Source: Candidatus Avoscillospira avistercoris (GTDB lineage: Bacteria; Bacillota; Clostridia; Oscillospirales; Oscillospiraceae). From it: a DNA stretch of 64,000 bases. Of the stretch, positions 48,971-57,660 are shown one piece after another. The position numbers and the translations under genes are program-made. Positions within the stretch are counted from its first letter, which is position 1. Every line of letters begins with the position of its first letter. The notes beneath the pieces were generated by a model. That model had not been told where the DNA came from and did not search any database. It saw only the letters and a list, made by a program, of their open reading frames with translations. The stretch lies in assembly GCA_018716875.1 (NCBI GenBank), contig DVJJ01000143.1:1-64000 (forward strand), read 5' to 3'.

Positions 48971-48986
48971 TTGAAACCCGTTTCAA
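48971..48986. promoter_or_regulatory. LacI operator of the ribose-type operon
   Basis: TTGAAAC, CC, GTTTCAA: a perfect 7-bp dyad just downstream of the -10 box, an ideal repressor position. Confidence 0.7.
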
Positions 48987-48994
48987 ACATGTAG

Positions 48995-49023
48995 AGCATA
49001 CAGATTATGTCGTATTCTGTCAA
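48995..49023 (-). promoter_or_regulatory. Promoter of the ribose-type operon
   Basis: Minus-strand TTGACA, 17-nt spacer, TATGCT. Confidence 0.75.
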
Positions 49024-49230
49024 GATAGTTTTTTATTTTTGACTTTTTCACCAAGAATACCGCGGAACGTTTTGTGCAGAAAAACGGACAAATTTGAAAA
49101 TTCTGGGTTTTCTATATTTTGCAAGAAAAATTGCAAAACATCTTTCTTTTTTGCAAGTCCTGTGCTATACTGTTTCCGCAACGACGGAGCGGCTCCTCCG
49201 CCCAAGAAACAGAGAAAGGGGAATCCTCCC

Positions 49231-50076
49231 ATGAAAGCCAAAGCACGGGAAGTGCTGCTGCTGATCCTGGGCACCGCGCTGGTGGCCCTGGGCGTCTACT
49301 TTTTCAAATTTCCCAACAACTACTCCACCGGCGGCGTCACCGGTATCGCCGTCATTCTGTCCTCCCTGTTCCCCTCGGTCAGCTCCTCTACGTTTACCTC
49401 GGTCATCAACATTGCCTCCCTGGTTTTGGGCTTTGTGTTTCTGAATCGGGGCTTCGGCATCCGTACCATCTTCTGTACACTGCTGTTCTCAGCCATGCTG
49501 GCCGGTCTGGAATGGCTGTATCCCATGACCCATCCCCTGACGGACCAGAAGATGCTGGAGCTGTTTTTCGCCGTCATTCTCCCCTCTCTGGGCGCGGCCA
49601 TCCTGTTCAACCTGGACAGCTCCACCGGCGGCACGGACATTCTGGCCATGATCCTCAAGAAGTACACCAGCATGGACATCGGCAAGGCGTTGCTGTACGT
49701 GGACGTTCTGATTACCGCAGCAACCCTCATTGTCATCAACATTGAAACGGGCCTCTATTCCCTGCTGGGTCTGGTGCTCAAGTCGGTGATGGTGGATATG
49801 GTCATTGAGTCTTTCAACCGGCGCAAGAGCTTTATGCTGGTGACCTCCTGCCCCGACACAGTCTGTACCTATATCACCCACCAGCTGCACCGCTCAGCCA
49901 CCTACTGGAAGGGCGAGGGCGCCTACAGCCATCAGGACAAATGGGTGGTTCTGACGGCTCTGAGCCGCGCCCAGGCCGTGGCCCTGCGGCGGTATCTCAA
50001 GGGCATTGACCCCCATGCCTTTATGCTGATCACCAATTCCAGCGAAATCTTCGGCAAGGGATTTCTCCGGGCGTAA
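49231..50076 (+). CDS. YitT-family membrane protein (DUF161/DUF2179)
   Basis: A 281-aa protein with about five or six N-terminal helices (EVLLLILGTALVALGVYFF, GVTGIAVILSSLFP, FTSVINIASLVLGFVFLN, LELFFAVILPSLGAAILF) and a C-terminal soluble DUF2179 domain about residues 210-281 (KGEGAYSHQDKWVVLTALSR, FMLITNSSEIFGKGF). Function of the family is not settled. ATG 49231 with AAAGGGG is used rather than the very long track ORF. A TATACT at 49166 with a weak -35 is the likely promoter. It ends in a strong terminator. Confidence 0.92.
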   Translation: MKAKAREVLLLILGTALVALGVYFFKFPNNYSTGGVTGIAVILSSLFPSVSSSTFTSVINIASLVLGFVFLNRGFGIRTIFCTLLFSAMLAGLEWLYPMTHPLTDQKMLELFFAVILPSLGAAILFNLDSSTGGTDILAMILKKYTSMDIGKALLYVDVLITAATLIVINIETGLYSLLGLVLKSVMVDMVIESFNRRKSFMLVTSCPDTVCTYITHQLHRSATYWKGEGAYSHQDKWVVLTALSRAQAVALRRYLKGIDPHAFMLITNSSEIFGKGFLRA

Positions 50077-50093
50077 TCTTCATACATACGCAA

Positions 50094-50130
50094 AAGCCCA
50101 CCGGCGCGGATGCCGGTGGGCTTGTTTTTT
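50094..50130 (+). terminator. Terminator of the YitT gene
   Basis: AAGCCCACCGGC and GCCGGTGGGCTT around 6 nt, followed by G and a T-run. Confidence 0.85.
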
Positions 50131-50141
50131 GACAAATGCGC

Positions 50142-50186
50142 ATACAGCAAACACCCACTGGCATTGCCGGTGGGTGTTTGCTGTAT
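50142..50186 (-). terminator. Long hairpin after nagA
   Basis: A 21-bp stem with one G-T pair (ATACAGCAAACACCCACTGGC) and a 3-nt loop, 55 bp beyond the nagA stop; T-run weak, so termination strength is uncertain. Confidence 0.6.
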
Positions 50187-50240
50187 GGATTGGAAAAGCA
50201 GGATATTGGAACGCGGCGATCAATACGCCGGTTTGCGCAG

Positions 50241-51362
50241 TTACAGAGCGCCGTGGACCACGGTGCCCCGCAGAATCACGGCCCGAATGTTCAGGTCCTG
50301 ATCCAGAACCACGGCATTGGCCGCCTTGCCTGCCTCCAGGCTGCCGTACTGATCGTACAGGCCCAGGGCCTTGGCGGGATTGACAGCGGCAGCCGTCACG
50401 GCATCCGCCAGGGAAATGCCGAAGGAGACAGCGGTCTTCATGCAGGCCATCAAATCGGTGGCGCTGCCGGCAATGGTGCCGTCGGCCAGGGTGGCCTTGT
50501 TGCCTACCACCGTCACATCCTGGCCGCCCAGGGTGTACGCGCCGTCGGACATACCGGCGGCCCGCATGGTGTCGCTAACCAGAATCATCCGGTCCTTGCC
50601 CATCATGCGGAAGGTGGCTCGAATGACGGCCGGGTGGATATGGACGCCGTCGCTGATAATCTCGCAGTAGACATGATCGCAGTCGGCGGCAGCGCCGATG
50701 ACGCCGGGCTCCCGGTGATTGAAGGGAGGCATGGCGTTGTAGGTGTGGGTCAGATGGCGTGCGCCGTTGTCGAAGGCCTCCTTGGCAATATCATAGCTGG
50801 CCGTGGTATGGGCCAAACTGACCGCCACACGGTCGCTGACGGCCTTGATAAAGTCCATGGCGCCGTCCAGCTCAGGGGCGATGGATACCAGCTTCACCAG
50901 ACCCTCGGCACAGTCCATCAGGTGCTCCAGCAGCTCCACATTGGGATTCTGGAGCCATGCGCCGTTCTGGGCGCCCTTTTTGGCCATGGAGAGGAAGGGG
51001 CCTTCCAGATGAATGCCCACCAGCTCCGCGCCGCTCTTGCTGTGCTTGCGGTGCTCGGCACCCATGCGGCAGATTTTCTCCAGCTGCTCCGTCTCCAGGG
51101 TCATACCGGCGGGGCAAATCTGGGTCACACCGCGAGACAGCTCATAGTCCGCCATGGTCTGGAGCCCTTCGGGGTCGCCATCCGAAAAATCCGCGCCGCG
51201 GCAGCCATGGAAATGCAGATCCGTCAGGCCGGGAATCACATAGCAGCCGGACACGTCCACCGCACCGTCGGCCGCTTCGACGACTTTGCCGCCGTCGAAG
51301 CAGACGTCCCGCTCCACAAAGCCATGGATGGGATCAAAGACTTGTGCGCCGGTCAGTCTCAT
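50241..51362 (-). CDS. nagA: N-acetylglucosamine-6-phosphate deacetylase
   Basis: A 373-aa amidohydrolase that removes acetate from GlcNAc-6-phosphate. Metal and active-site motifs are LTDLHFHGCRGADF, GIHLEGPFLS (metal Glu), LTHTYNAMPPFNHREPG, DGVHIHP and LVSDTMRAAGM with the catalytic Asp. It is the last gene of the minus-strand sialic acid/amino sugar operon and overlaps nagB by 4 bp. Length is normal. Confidence 0.95.
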   Translation of the reverse strand: MRLTGAQVFDPIHGFVERDVCFDGGKVVEAADGAVDVSGCYVIPGLTDLHFHGCRGADFSDGDPEGLQTMADYELSRGVTQICPAGMTLETEQLEKICRMGAEHRKHSKSGAELVGIHLEGPFLSMAKKGAQNGAWLQNPNVELLEHLMDCAEGLVKLVSIAPELDGAMDFIKAVSDRVAVSLAHTTASYDIAKEAFDNGARHLTHTYNAMPPFNHREPGVIGAAADCDHVYCEIISDGVHIHPAVIRATFRMMGKDRMILVSDTMRAAGMSDGAYTLGGQDVTVVGNKATLADGTIAGSATDLMACMKTAVSFGISLADAVTAAAVNPAKALGLYDQYGSLEAGKAANAVVLDQDLNIRAVILRGTVVHGAL

Positions 51363-52102
51363 ACGAGACCCTCCTCCTTCAGGCCGGCCAGAGCGGCCTC
51401 GTCACCGACCAGAGTGACATTGGGATGGAGCTGCAGGATGGAAGCGGGGACCTCGGGAGTGATGGGGCCGCAGAAGGACTTGCGGATGATCTCAGCCTTA
51501 TCGGCGCCGCTGACCACCATCAGCACGGCCTTGGCCTGCATGATGGCCTGCATGCCCATGGTCAAAGCCTGACGGGGCACATCGTCACGGTTGGCAAAGA
51601 AGCGGGCGTTGGCGTCAATGGTCATGTCGGTCAGCTCTACGCAGTTGGTGCCGCAGGAGAAGTGGTCGGCGGGCTCATTGAAGCCGATGTGGCCGTCATG
51701 GCCGATGCCCAGCAATTGCAGGTCGATGCCGCCGAACTCCTGGATACGCTCGTCATAGGCGGCGCACTCGGCGTCCACATCCTCGGCCATGCCGTTGGGA
51801 ACGTAGGTGTTGGCCTTGTCGATGTCGATGTGGTCGAACAGGTTGGTGTTCATGAAGTAGCGGTAGCTCTGGTCATGGGTGCCGGGCAGACCGCGGTACT
51901 CGTCCAGGTTGACGGTACGGACATCCTTAAAGGTCACGTCGCCCTGCTGCTGCCACTTGGCAAGCTGCTGGTAAGCGCCCACGGGGGTGGAGCCGGTGGC
52001 CAGACCCAGAACGCAGTCGGGCTTCATGATGACCTGAGCGGCAATGACGTTGGCAGCCTGACGGCTCATGGCGTTGTAATCGGGGCAGACAATGATTCTC
52101 AT
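51359..52102 (-). CDS. nagB: Glucosamine-6-phosphate deaminase
   Basis: A 247-aa isomerase/deaminase producing fructose-6-phosphate and ammonia from glucosamine-6-phosphate. LATGSTPVGAYQQL is the phosphate loop, NLDEYRGLP carries the catalytic Asp, and GIGHDGHIGFNEPA is the family signature. The start 52102 is preceded by AAGGAGG; the longer track ORF is not needed. It sits between nanA and nagA, converting the pathway's sugar to a glycolytic intermediate. Confidence 0.95.
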   Translation of the reverse strand: MRIIVCPDYNAMSRQAANVIAAQVIMKPDCVLGLATGSTPVGAYQQLAKWQQQGDVTFKDVRTVNLDEYRGLPGTHDQSYRYFMNTNLFDHIDIDKANTYVPNGMAEDVDAECAAYDERIQEFGGIDLQLLGIGHDGHIGFNEPADHFSCGTNCVELTDMTIDANARFFANRDDVPRQALTMGMQAIMQAKAVLMVVSGADKAEIIRKSFCGPITPEVPASILQLHPNVTLVGDEAALAGLKEEGLV

Positions 52103-52135
52103 GATTGATTTCCTCCTTGGTACCTTCAAAAACAG

Positions 52136-53044
52136 TTAGCAATATTTGGCCACGGCAGCAGTAATGGCGGCCACGGTCTCATCAACAATGGGAGCGTCGC
52201 TCTCGGCCAGGGGGGCCAGAGGCAGACGGACGGAGCCGCAGTCGGGACCGCCCATCTTGACAATGGCGGCCTTCATGACGGCATACAGATTACCCTTGGC
52301 GGAGCACATCTTGTAGATGATGCGGCAGCACTCATTCTGGATTTCCCGTGCCTGCTCCATCTTGCCCTCCAGGAACAGCTCCCGGATGCGGATGTACAGC
52401 TTGGGCATGACGCCATAGGTGCCGCCAATGCCGCCGATGGCGCCGGTAGCCAGACCGGCCAGCAATTGCTCGTCGGGACCGTTGAAAACGATGGCGCCGG
52501 TATCGCGGAACATCTGAATGTCCTGCACCGGCATGGAGGAGTTCTTCACACCGATGACGCGGGGGTTCTTCTGCATTTCGGCCAGCAGGGAGCCGGTCAG
52601 GGCCACACCGGCCAGCTGGGGAATATTGTAGATGATGAAATCCGTATTGGGAGCGGCGTCGGAGATGTCGTTCCAGTACTTGGCAATGGCATGCTCGGGC
52701 AGATGGAAGTAGATGGGGGGAATGGCGGCAATGGCATCGACGCCCAGGGATTCGGCATGGGCTGCCAGTTCCCGGCTGTCGGCGGTGTTGTTGCAGGCAA
52801 CATGGGCAATGACGGTGAGCTTGCCCTTGGCCTCGGCCATCACCTGCTCCAGAACCAGCTTCCGCTCGGCAACGCTCTGGTAGATGCACTCGCCGGAGGA
52901 GCCGCCCACATAGACGCCCTTGACGCCCTGCTCGATGTGGTAACGGGTCAGGGCCCGGACGCCCTCGGGGCTGATGTTGCCTTCCGCGTCATAGCAGGCG
53001 TAGAACGCGGGGATGATGCCTTGATACTTGGTAAAGTCTTTCAT
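52136..53044 (-). CDS. nanA: N-acetylneuraminate lyase (DHDPS/NAL family)
   Basis: A 302-aa TIM-barrel class I aldolase cleaving N-acetylneuraminate to N-acetylmannosamine and pyruvate. The pyruvate pocket GGSSGECIYQS, Tyr139 in IIYNIP, the Schiff-base Lys167 in GVKNSS and the GIGGTYGVMP sugar-binding region match NanA better than DapA (which has GTTGE). Genomic context (sugar importer upstream, nagB and nagA downstream) agrees. ATG 53044 has GGAG about 12 nt upstream; the track start is a TTG. Confidence 0.92.
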   Translation of the reverse strand: MKDFTKYQGIIPAFYACYDAEGNISPEGVRALTRYHIEQGVKGVYVGGSSGECIYQSVAERKLVLEQVMAEAKGKLTVIAHVACNNTADSRELAAHAESLGVDAIAAIPPIYFHLPEHAIAKYWNDISDAAPNTDFIIYNIPQLAGVALTGSLLAEMQKNPRVIGVKNSSMPVQDIQMFRDTGAIVFNGPDEQLLAGLATGAIGGIGGTYGVMPKLYIRIRELFLEGKMEQAREIQNECCRIIYKMCSAKGNLYAVMKAAIVKMGGPDCGSVRLPLAPLAESDAPIVDETVAAITAAVAKYC

Positions 53045-53122
53045 GGTTATACAACGCTCCAAAGTATAATATTACGGGTTCTGCAGGAGAACCTTAAAGA
53101 CAGTTTTGGGAACCGTGTTTAC

Positions 53123-53160
53123 AAACCGTACCGGCGCCATGGAATGCGCCGGTACGGTTT
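53123..53160 (-). repeat. 15-bp hairpin between importer and nanA genes
   Basis: AAACCGTACCGGCGC and its complement with an 8-nt loop and no T-run, in the 158-bp gap before nanA. It is likely an mRNA processing or partial termination signal that sets importer versus enzyme levels. Confidence 0.65.
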
Positions 53161-53202
53161 TAGATTGTGTATCCGCAGCAGTTGGCTGTTTGGAACAGTC
53201 CA

Positions 53203-54045
53203 TCAGCCCTTGACAGCACCCATGGAGATGCCCTGGGTGAAGTACCGCTGGAAGGCGATGAAGATGGCCACGATGGGCACGGCGGCCAGGGTGGCGCCGG
53301 CCATAATGAGGCCGAAGTCATTGGACATTTCGCCCTGCATACGGGCAATGCCCAGGGGCAGGGTCCACTTTGCCTCGCTGTTGAGCATGATCAACTGCAT
53401 AAAGTAGTCGTTCCAGGTATTGACAAAGGTGAAGATGGCCAGAGCGCCAATACCGGGCTTGATCATGGGGAACACCACAGAGCAGAAGGTGCGCACTTCA
53501 CTGGCGCCGTCCACCCGGGCTGCTTCCAGAATTTCTCCCGGAATGGTCTCAGAGAACTGCTTCATCAGGAACACACCGAAGGGCCAGCCCACGGTGGGCA
53601 GAATCACGGCCCACAGGGTGTCGTGGAGACCGATGGCGCTCATCTCCTGCAGCAGGGGGATAACAATGACCTGCTTGGGCAGCGCCATGGCGCAGGTAAT
53701 CATACCAAAGAGGAACGCCCGGCCGTAAAAGCGCTTCTTGGCCAGGGCATAACCGGCCAAGGAGGCGGTAAGACAAGTCAGGACCATAGCGCCTACGCAG
53801 ATGGCGACAATGTTCAGCAACCACTGGAGGGCGGGACGGTCAAAGAGCTTGACGTAGTTGGCAAGGGTGGGATTCAGAGGAAACCACTGGGGGTCCGCGG
53901 CAATGATGGTCTTATTGTCTTTAAAGGAGCCCGTGATAATCCAGTACAGGGGGAAGATGAAGAAGATGGCCAGAAGAATCAGTACGACAATGGTAAAAAT
54001 CCGGTAGCTCAAAGGGGTATCGGACAGACGGTTTTTTGTTTTCAT
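53203..54045 (-). CDS. Carbohydrate ABC permease (MalG-like)
   Basis: A 280-aa permease of the CUT1 sugar family with six helices and the conserved EAA loop EILEAARVDGASEVRTFCSV. ADPQWFPLNPTLANYVKLF marks the extracytoplasmic loop typical of MalG-type proteins. It is the third gene of the importer, after the binding protein and MalF-like permease. No ATPase gene is in the cluster; CUT1 importers often borrow a shared MsmK-type ATPase. Sialic acid is the likely cargo from the linked nanA. Confidence 0.9.
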   Translation of the reverse strand: MKTKNRLSDTPLSYRIFTIVVLILLAIFFIFPLYWIITGSFKDNKTIIAADPQWFPLNPTLANYVKLFDRPALQWLLNIVAICVGAMVLTCLTASLAGYALAKKRFYGRAFLFGMITCAMALPKQVIVIPLLQEMSAIGLHDTLWAVILPTVGWPFGVFLMKQFSETIPGEILEAARVDGASEVRTFCSVVFPMIKPGIGALAIFTFVNTWNDYFMQLIMLNSEAKWTLPLGIARMQGEMSNDFGLIMAGATLAAVPIVAIFIAFQRYFTQGISMGAVKG

Positions 54046-54057
54046 CTTCTCACCTCC

Positions 54058-54987
54058 TCAGGTTTCAGACTTGGCGAGCTTAAACTGCACAGCAGAGAAG
54101 ATCGCAATGATAATGGCAAGGATAACGCCCATGGCGTTGGCATAGCCGAAGCGGTGATACTTGTAGGCCATGTCGAAGATGTAGTACATAATGGTGTCGG
54201 TGGCGTGATTGGGACCGCCGCTGGTCAACAGCTGAATCAGCGCGAAGCACTGGAAGGAGTTGATGGTGGTGATGACCAGGATGTACAGGGTGGTGGGCAT
54301 AATCTGGGGCCACTTGACCTTCCAGAAAACCTGGAATTTGGTGGCGCCGTCCACCTGGGCCGCCTCCACCAGGGAGTGGTCCACATTGCCCAGGGCCGCC
54401 ACGTACAGGACGATGGGCTGGCCGATGGAGGTGGTGAACAGGATCATAATGATACAGGCCAGGGCCGTGGAGGGATTACCCAGCCAGTTGAAGCCCACGG
54501 AGTCGAAAATCTGATTGATCAGGCCGTTGTAGGGGTTGAACATCCACTTCCACACCACGGTGACGGCCACGGTGCCGGTGACCACCGGCAGATAGAACAC
54601 ACAGCGGTAGAAGGAACGGGTAAAGGCCTTCATCTGGTAGATAGCAGAGCTGACCCACAGGGAAAAGGCCGTAACGGTGGGCACAGCCACCACCACGATG
54701 ATGACGGTGTTGAGGAAGCCTTTCCGGAAAATGGCGTCCTGGAACATTTCCAGGTAGTTTCCGATACCCACAAAGGTGGCTTCGTCCATGTTCAGGCCCA
54801 TGTCGAAGAAGCTGTATACCAGACACATGACCATGGGCGCGACCACAAAGCCCAGGAAAAAGATGAGACTGGGTAACAGGAACAGATAGGCCGACAGAGT
54901 CTCTTTCCGTGCCAGAACTCTGCTTCTCTGGTGCATGCTGAGTTTCGGCGGTTGTTTGGAGGCGGCCGCGTTGGATCGTTGCGTCAT
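54058..54987 (-). CDS. Carbohydrate ABC permease (MalF-like)
   Basis: A 309-aa CUT1 permease with six helices and the EAA loop SLVEAAQVDGATKFQVFWKV. The first 25 residues are a polar tail rich in Gln/Lys. ATG 54987 with GGGAGAG is chosen over the track start. It is 12 bp before the MalG-like gene and 104 bp after the binding-protein gene, the gap holding a hairpin. Confidence 0.9.
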   Translation of the reverse strand: MTQRSNAAASKQPPKLSMHQRSRVLARKETLSAYLFLLPSLIFFLGFVVAPMVMCLVYSFFDMGLNMDEATFVGIGNYLEMFQDAIFRKGFLNTVIIVVVAVPTVTAFSLWVSSAIYQMKAFTRSFYRCVFYLPVVTGTVAVTVVWKWMFNPYNGLINQIFDSVGFNWLGNPSTALACIIMILFTTSIGQPIVLYVAALGNVDHSLVEAAQVDGATKFQVFWKVKWPQIMPTTLYILVITTINSFQCFALIQLLTSGGPNHATDTIMYYIFDMAYKYHRFGYANAMGVILAIIIAIFSAVQFKLAKSET

Positions 54988-55027
54988 GGATCTCTCCCTC
55001 TCTAGTAAAATAAATGGCGGGCAAAAC

Positions 55028-55061
55028 CCGTGCCCACCCCCTCGCAAGGGAGCGGGCACGG
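55028..55061 (-). repeat. Intra-operon hairpin after the binding-protein gene
   Basis: CCGTGCCC/GGGCACGG enclosing a smaller CCT/AGG stem. Such stems protect the upstream mRNA and let the binding protein be made in excess of the permeases. Confidence 0.65.
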
Positions 55062-55090
55062 TGCGAAGTCAGGTTCGGATACCAGCGCGC

Positions 55091-56458
55091 TTACTTGATG
55101 TTGGCGTTTGCGCTTTCCACGAAGGTATCGGCAGCGGTCTGGGCGTCGGTGCCGGAGAAGACCTGCTGCAGCATGTTGAACCACAGGGTACGCTGCTCGG
55201 TCCAACCGCCGGTCACGTTGTAGTAGTCACCCAGATAGGGCATCAGGGTCAGGAACTCGTCAGCGTCGGCCTCGGTCTCGGTGCCGGCATAGACGTTGCC
55301 CAGGGAAGCACGGACGGGGAAGAAGCCGGTCATCTGGACGCTGGCAGCAGCTTGGGTCTCATCGTCACAGACGAACTGGATGAAGGTCTTGGCAGCGTCG
55401 ATGCGGGCCTGGTCGCCGTTATCGAAGATACCGAAGCCCCAGATACCGCCGCACAGCTCGGGCTGGCCGTCATCGGAGGGGAAGGCCATGGCGAAGGGAG
55501 TGAAGGAAACGTCCGCAGCGTACTGAGCCTTGTTGGAAGCGTTCCAGCAGAAGGTCATGGCAGCGGTGCCGTTGGCAAACTGCTGCAGCTCATCGGCAGC
55601 CTGGGCGGCGGGGTCAGCCACCAGCAGACCGTCGTTGACCAAGGTCTGGAGCAGGGTCAGAGCTTCCACGTTCTCGGGGGAGTTGGCGGTGTACTCGGTG
55701 TGCTCCGCATTGGTGTAGGTACCGGAGTACAGGTTGTTGACGAGAGCACGGGTGCCCTGGTCGCCGCCCTGGCCGCCGCAGTAGACAATGCCGTTAACGG
55801 GGGTAGCACCGGCATCCTTCAGGGCCTTCAGAGCGTTCTGGAAGTCCTCGGTGGTCCAGGTGCGGGTCTCCTCGTCGATGTACTGCAGAGCACCGGCAGC
55901 CTCAAAGGCCTCGTAGTTGATGGCCATGGTGTGGGTGGTCATGCACAGGGGGTACTCATAGTACTTGCCGTCCAGCTGGCAGGCGGAGACAACGGAGGGG
56001 CTGGTGGCCTCAATGTCAGCCTTGACCTCATCGGTCCACAGGTCGGACAGGTCCACCATCTTACCGGCGGCGCCCCAGTTGGTCACGAGACGCTCGGGGC
56101 CTTCCATAATGATGTCGGGGGTGGTGCCGGCGGTGATGGCGCCGGTGACCTGGGTATCACCGTTGGTGTAGTCCAGCAGCTCCAGGGTGACGGAAATCTC
56201 AGGATGTACTTCGTTGAACTTGGCGATCAGCTCGTTGACGGCGTCTCTGTCACCGAACTTGCCGATGGGGTAGGTCCAGATGGTGATGGCGGTGGTGTCG
56301 CCGGTGGTCTCGCCGCCCTCGGCAGTGTCGCCGGTGTTGCCGGTCTCCGTGGTGCCGGGCTCAGTGGTCTTGTCGGCATCCGTGGTTTCCTTGCTGCCGC
56401 AGGCAACCATACCAAAGGTCATGGTCAGAGCAAGGAGCAGGGCAAGAAGCTTTTTCAT
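55091..56458 (-). CDS. Extracellular sugar-binding lipoprotein (SBP family 1)
   Basis: A 455-aa solute-binding lipoprotein. The signal MKKLLALLLALTMTFGMVAC has its lipidated Cys at residue 20 and is followed by a long Thr/Glu/Gly-rich linker (residues 22-58), typical of surface-tethered binders. The fold is recognised by ITIWTYPIGKFGDRDAV, ELIAKFNEVHPEI and FANGTAAMTFCWNAS. GAGGAGG precedes the ATG. It is the first gene of the operon leading to nanA; sialic acid or an amino sugar is the likely cargo by context. Confidence 0.9.
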   Translation of the reverse strand: MKKLLALLLALTMTFGMVACGSKETTDADKTTEPGTTETGNTGDTAEGGETTGDTTAITIWTYPIGKFGDRDAVNELIAKFNEVHPEISVTLELLDYTNGDTQVTGAITAGTTPDIIMEGPERLVTNWGAAGKMVDLSDLWTDEVKADIEATSPSVVSACQLDGKYYEYPLCMTTHTMAINYEAFEAAGALQYIDEETRTWTTEDFQNALKALKDAGATPVNGIVYCGGQGGDQGTRALVNNLYSGTYTNAEHTEYTANSPENVEALTLLQTLVNDGLLVADPAAQAADELQQFANGTAAMTFCWNASNKAQYAADVSFTPFAMAFPSDDGQPELCGGIWGFGIFDNGDQARIDAAKTFIQFVCDDETQAAASVQMTGFFPVRASLGNVYAGTETEADADEFLTLMPYLGDYYNVTGGWTEQRTLWFNMLQQVFSGTDAQTAADTFVESANANIK

Positions 56459-56531
56459 GGAATTTGCCTCCTCAAAAAATTTACCAGGTGTTAACACAGT
56501 TTGTAACGTTTCACCTAGATGGATTATCTGT

Positions 56532-56560
56532 ATGATAGCTTTGATTAGTGACAATGTCAA
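56532..56560 (-). promoter_or_regulatory. Promoter of the sialic acid importer/nan/nag operon
   Basis: Minus-strand TTGACA, 17-nt spacer, TATCAT. Confidence 0.8.
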
Positions 56561-56568
56561 TACATTTT

Positions 56569-56583
56569 TGAAAATTATTTTCA
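56569..56583. promoter_or_regulatory. RpiR-type operator 1
   Basis: TGAAAAT, T, ATTTTCA: a perfect dyad immediately upstream of the -35 box (centre near -51 of the importer promoter), a position suited to activation. Confidence 0.6.
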
Positions 56584-56621
56584 GCTGTTTTGGAAATTAG
56601 ATATTTTTTTCCATTGCTGTA

Positions 56622-56636
56622 TGAAAGTAATTTTCA
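56622..56636. promoter_or_regulatory. RpiR-type operator 2
   Basis: TGAAAGTAATTTTCA, matching operator 1 at 13 of 15 positions, 53 bp further upstream of it (about five DNA turns). Confidence 0.55.
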
Positions 56637-56726
56637 TCAAAAAGCAACGTTTTCCCACGGAATCCCACAGAATCCGTCGGATACTGGCTGCGGAAATCGG
56701 TTTCCCCGTTTTCTTTCCTCCGCCGC

Positions 56727-57584
56727 TCAGATGTGGCGTTCTGCCAGGGCCGACGCCACCCGCTCCCGATTGGTCCGGGCTTTTGGGCCGCTGATGCGGC
56801 ACACCTCGGCAAACAGCACATCAATGAGAAACAGCTGTGCCATCCGGGCCGGGACAGATCCCAGCTGCAAGGGCGCCTCATTGGCGCCGCATTGTAGAAT
56901 CACATCGGCGCAGGCCGCCGCCGGGGATTTGGGGAAACGGGTTACCAGAATGATCTTGGCCCCCTGCTCTCTTGCCACCTTCAGCAGCTCCAGAATTTCC
57001 TGGGTGGAGCCGGAATAGGAGAAGAACAACACCGCATCGGCGGCGGTCAGAGTAGCGGCGGAAATAATTTGCAAATGGGAGTCATAGACCGGTACATAGC
57101 CGGGAAAGGCCGTGGAAAACAGATGGGCCGCCTCCATAGCCATAATCATGGAGCCCCCCTGCCCCATGCACAGCACGCGGGTGGCCTCGGACAGGATTTT
57201 CCCGGCCATGGCCATGGACTCCGGCCGCACCAGCGCCATGGTCTGGGCCAGGGCATCGGCGTCGGCCGCATAGAGCTTGCGGCAGACCTCCGGAATGGTA
57301 TCCAGGTCCTCAGAGTGCCCCACCACCACAGGATGGCCGACGTGACGGGCCGTGGAGTTGGCGACAGCCAGTTTGAACGCATTATAGCCCTTATATTGCA
57401 GGCGGCGGCAGAAGCGGGACACCGTGGCTTCGGCCACACCGCAGGCTTCGGCCAGATCGGAGATCGACATAAACTGGGTATCCCGCTGATGGGCAATGAC
57501 GTAGTCGGCCACCTTCCGCTCGGCCGTGGTCAGTTGGTAATATTCACTGCTGATCTTGTCAAATACGTTTCCAGTATCCGGCAT
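56727..57584 (-). CDS. MurR/RpiR-family regulator of the sialic acid/amino sugar regulon
   Basis: A 285-aa regulator with an N-terminal HTH_6 domain (SISDLAEACGVAEATVSRFCRRL, residues 40-63) and a SIS sugar-phosphate-binding domain about 125-265 (VLCMGQGGSMIMAMEAAHLF, LFFSYSGSTQEILELL). The effector in this family is a phosphosugar such as GlcNAc-6-P or ManNAc-6-P. It lies between the epimerase gene and the importer operon; three matching dyads near the local promoters are its likely sites. It follows the epimerase by 76 bp on the same strand. Confidence 0.92.
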   Translation of the reverse strand: MPDTGNVFDKISSEYYQLTTAERKVADYVIAHQRDTQFMSISDLAEACGVAEATVSRFCRRLQYKGYNAFKLAVANSTARHVGHPVVVGHSEDLDTIPEVCRKLYAADADALAQTMALVRPESMAMAGKILSEATRVLCMGQGGSMIMAMEAAHLFSTAFPGYVPVYDSHLQIISAATLTAADAVLFFSYSGSTQEILELLKVAREQGAKIILVTRFPKSPAAACADVILQCGANEAPLQLGSVPARMAQLFLIDVLFAEVCRISGPKARTNRERVASALAERHI

Positions 57585-57626
57585 CGTCTCTCCCCTTTCG
57601 TTTTTTCAAAATAGTATGGATGGGTT

Positions 57627-57650
57627 GGGCGGCCCCGATTCGGGCCGCCC
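57627..57650 (-). terminator. Hairpin between epimerase and RpiR genes
   Basis: GGGCGGCCC and GGGCCGCCC around CGATTC; no long T-run follows directly, so it may attenuate. Confidence 0.5.
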
Positions 57651-57660
57651 GCAGCCGGTC

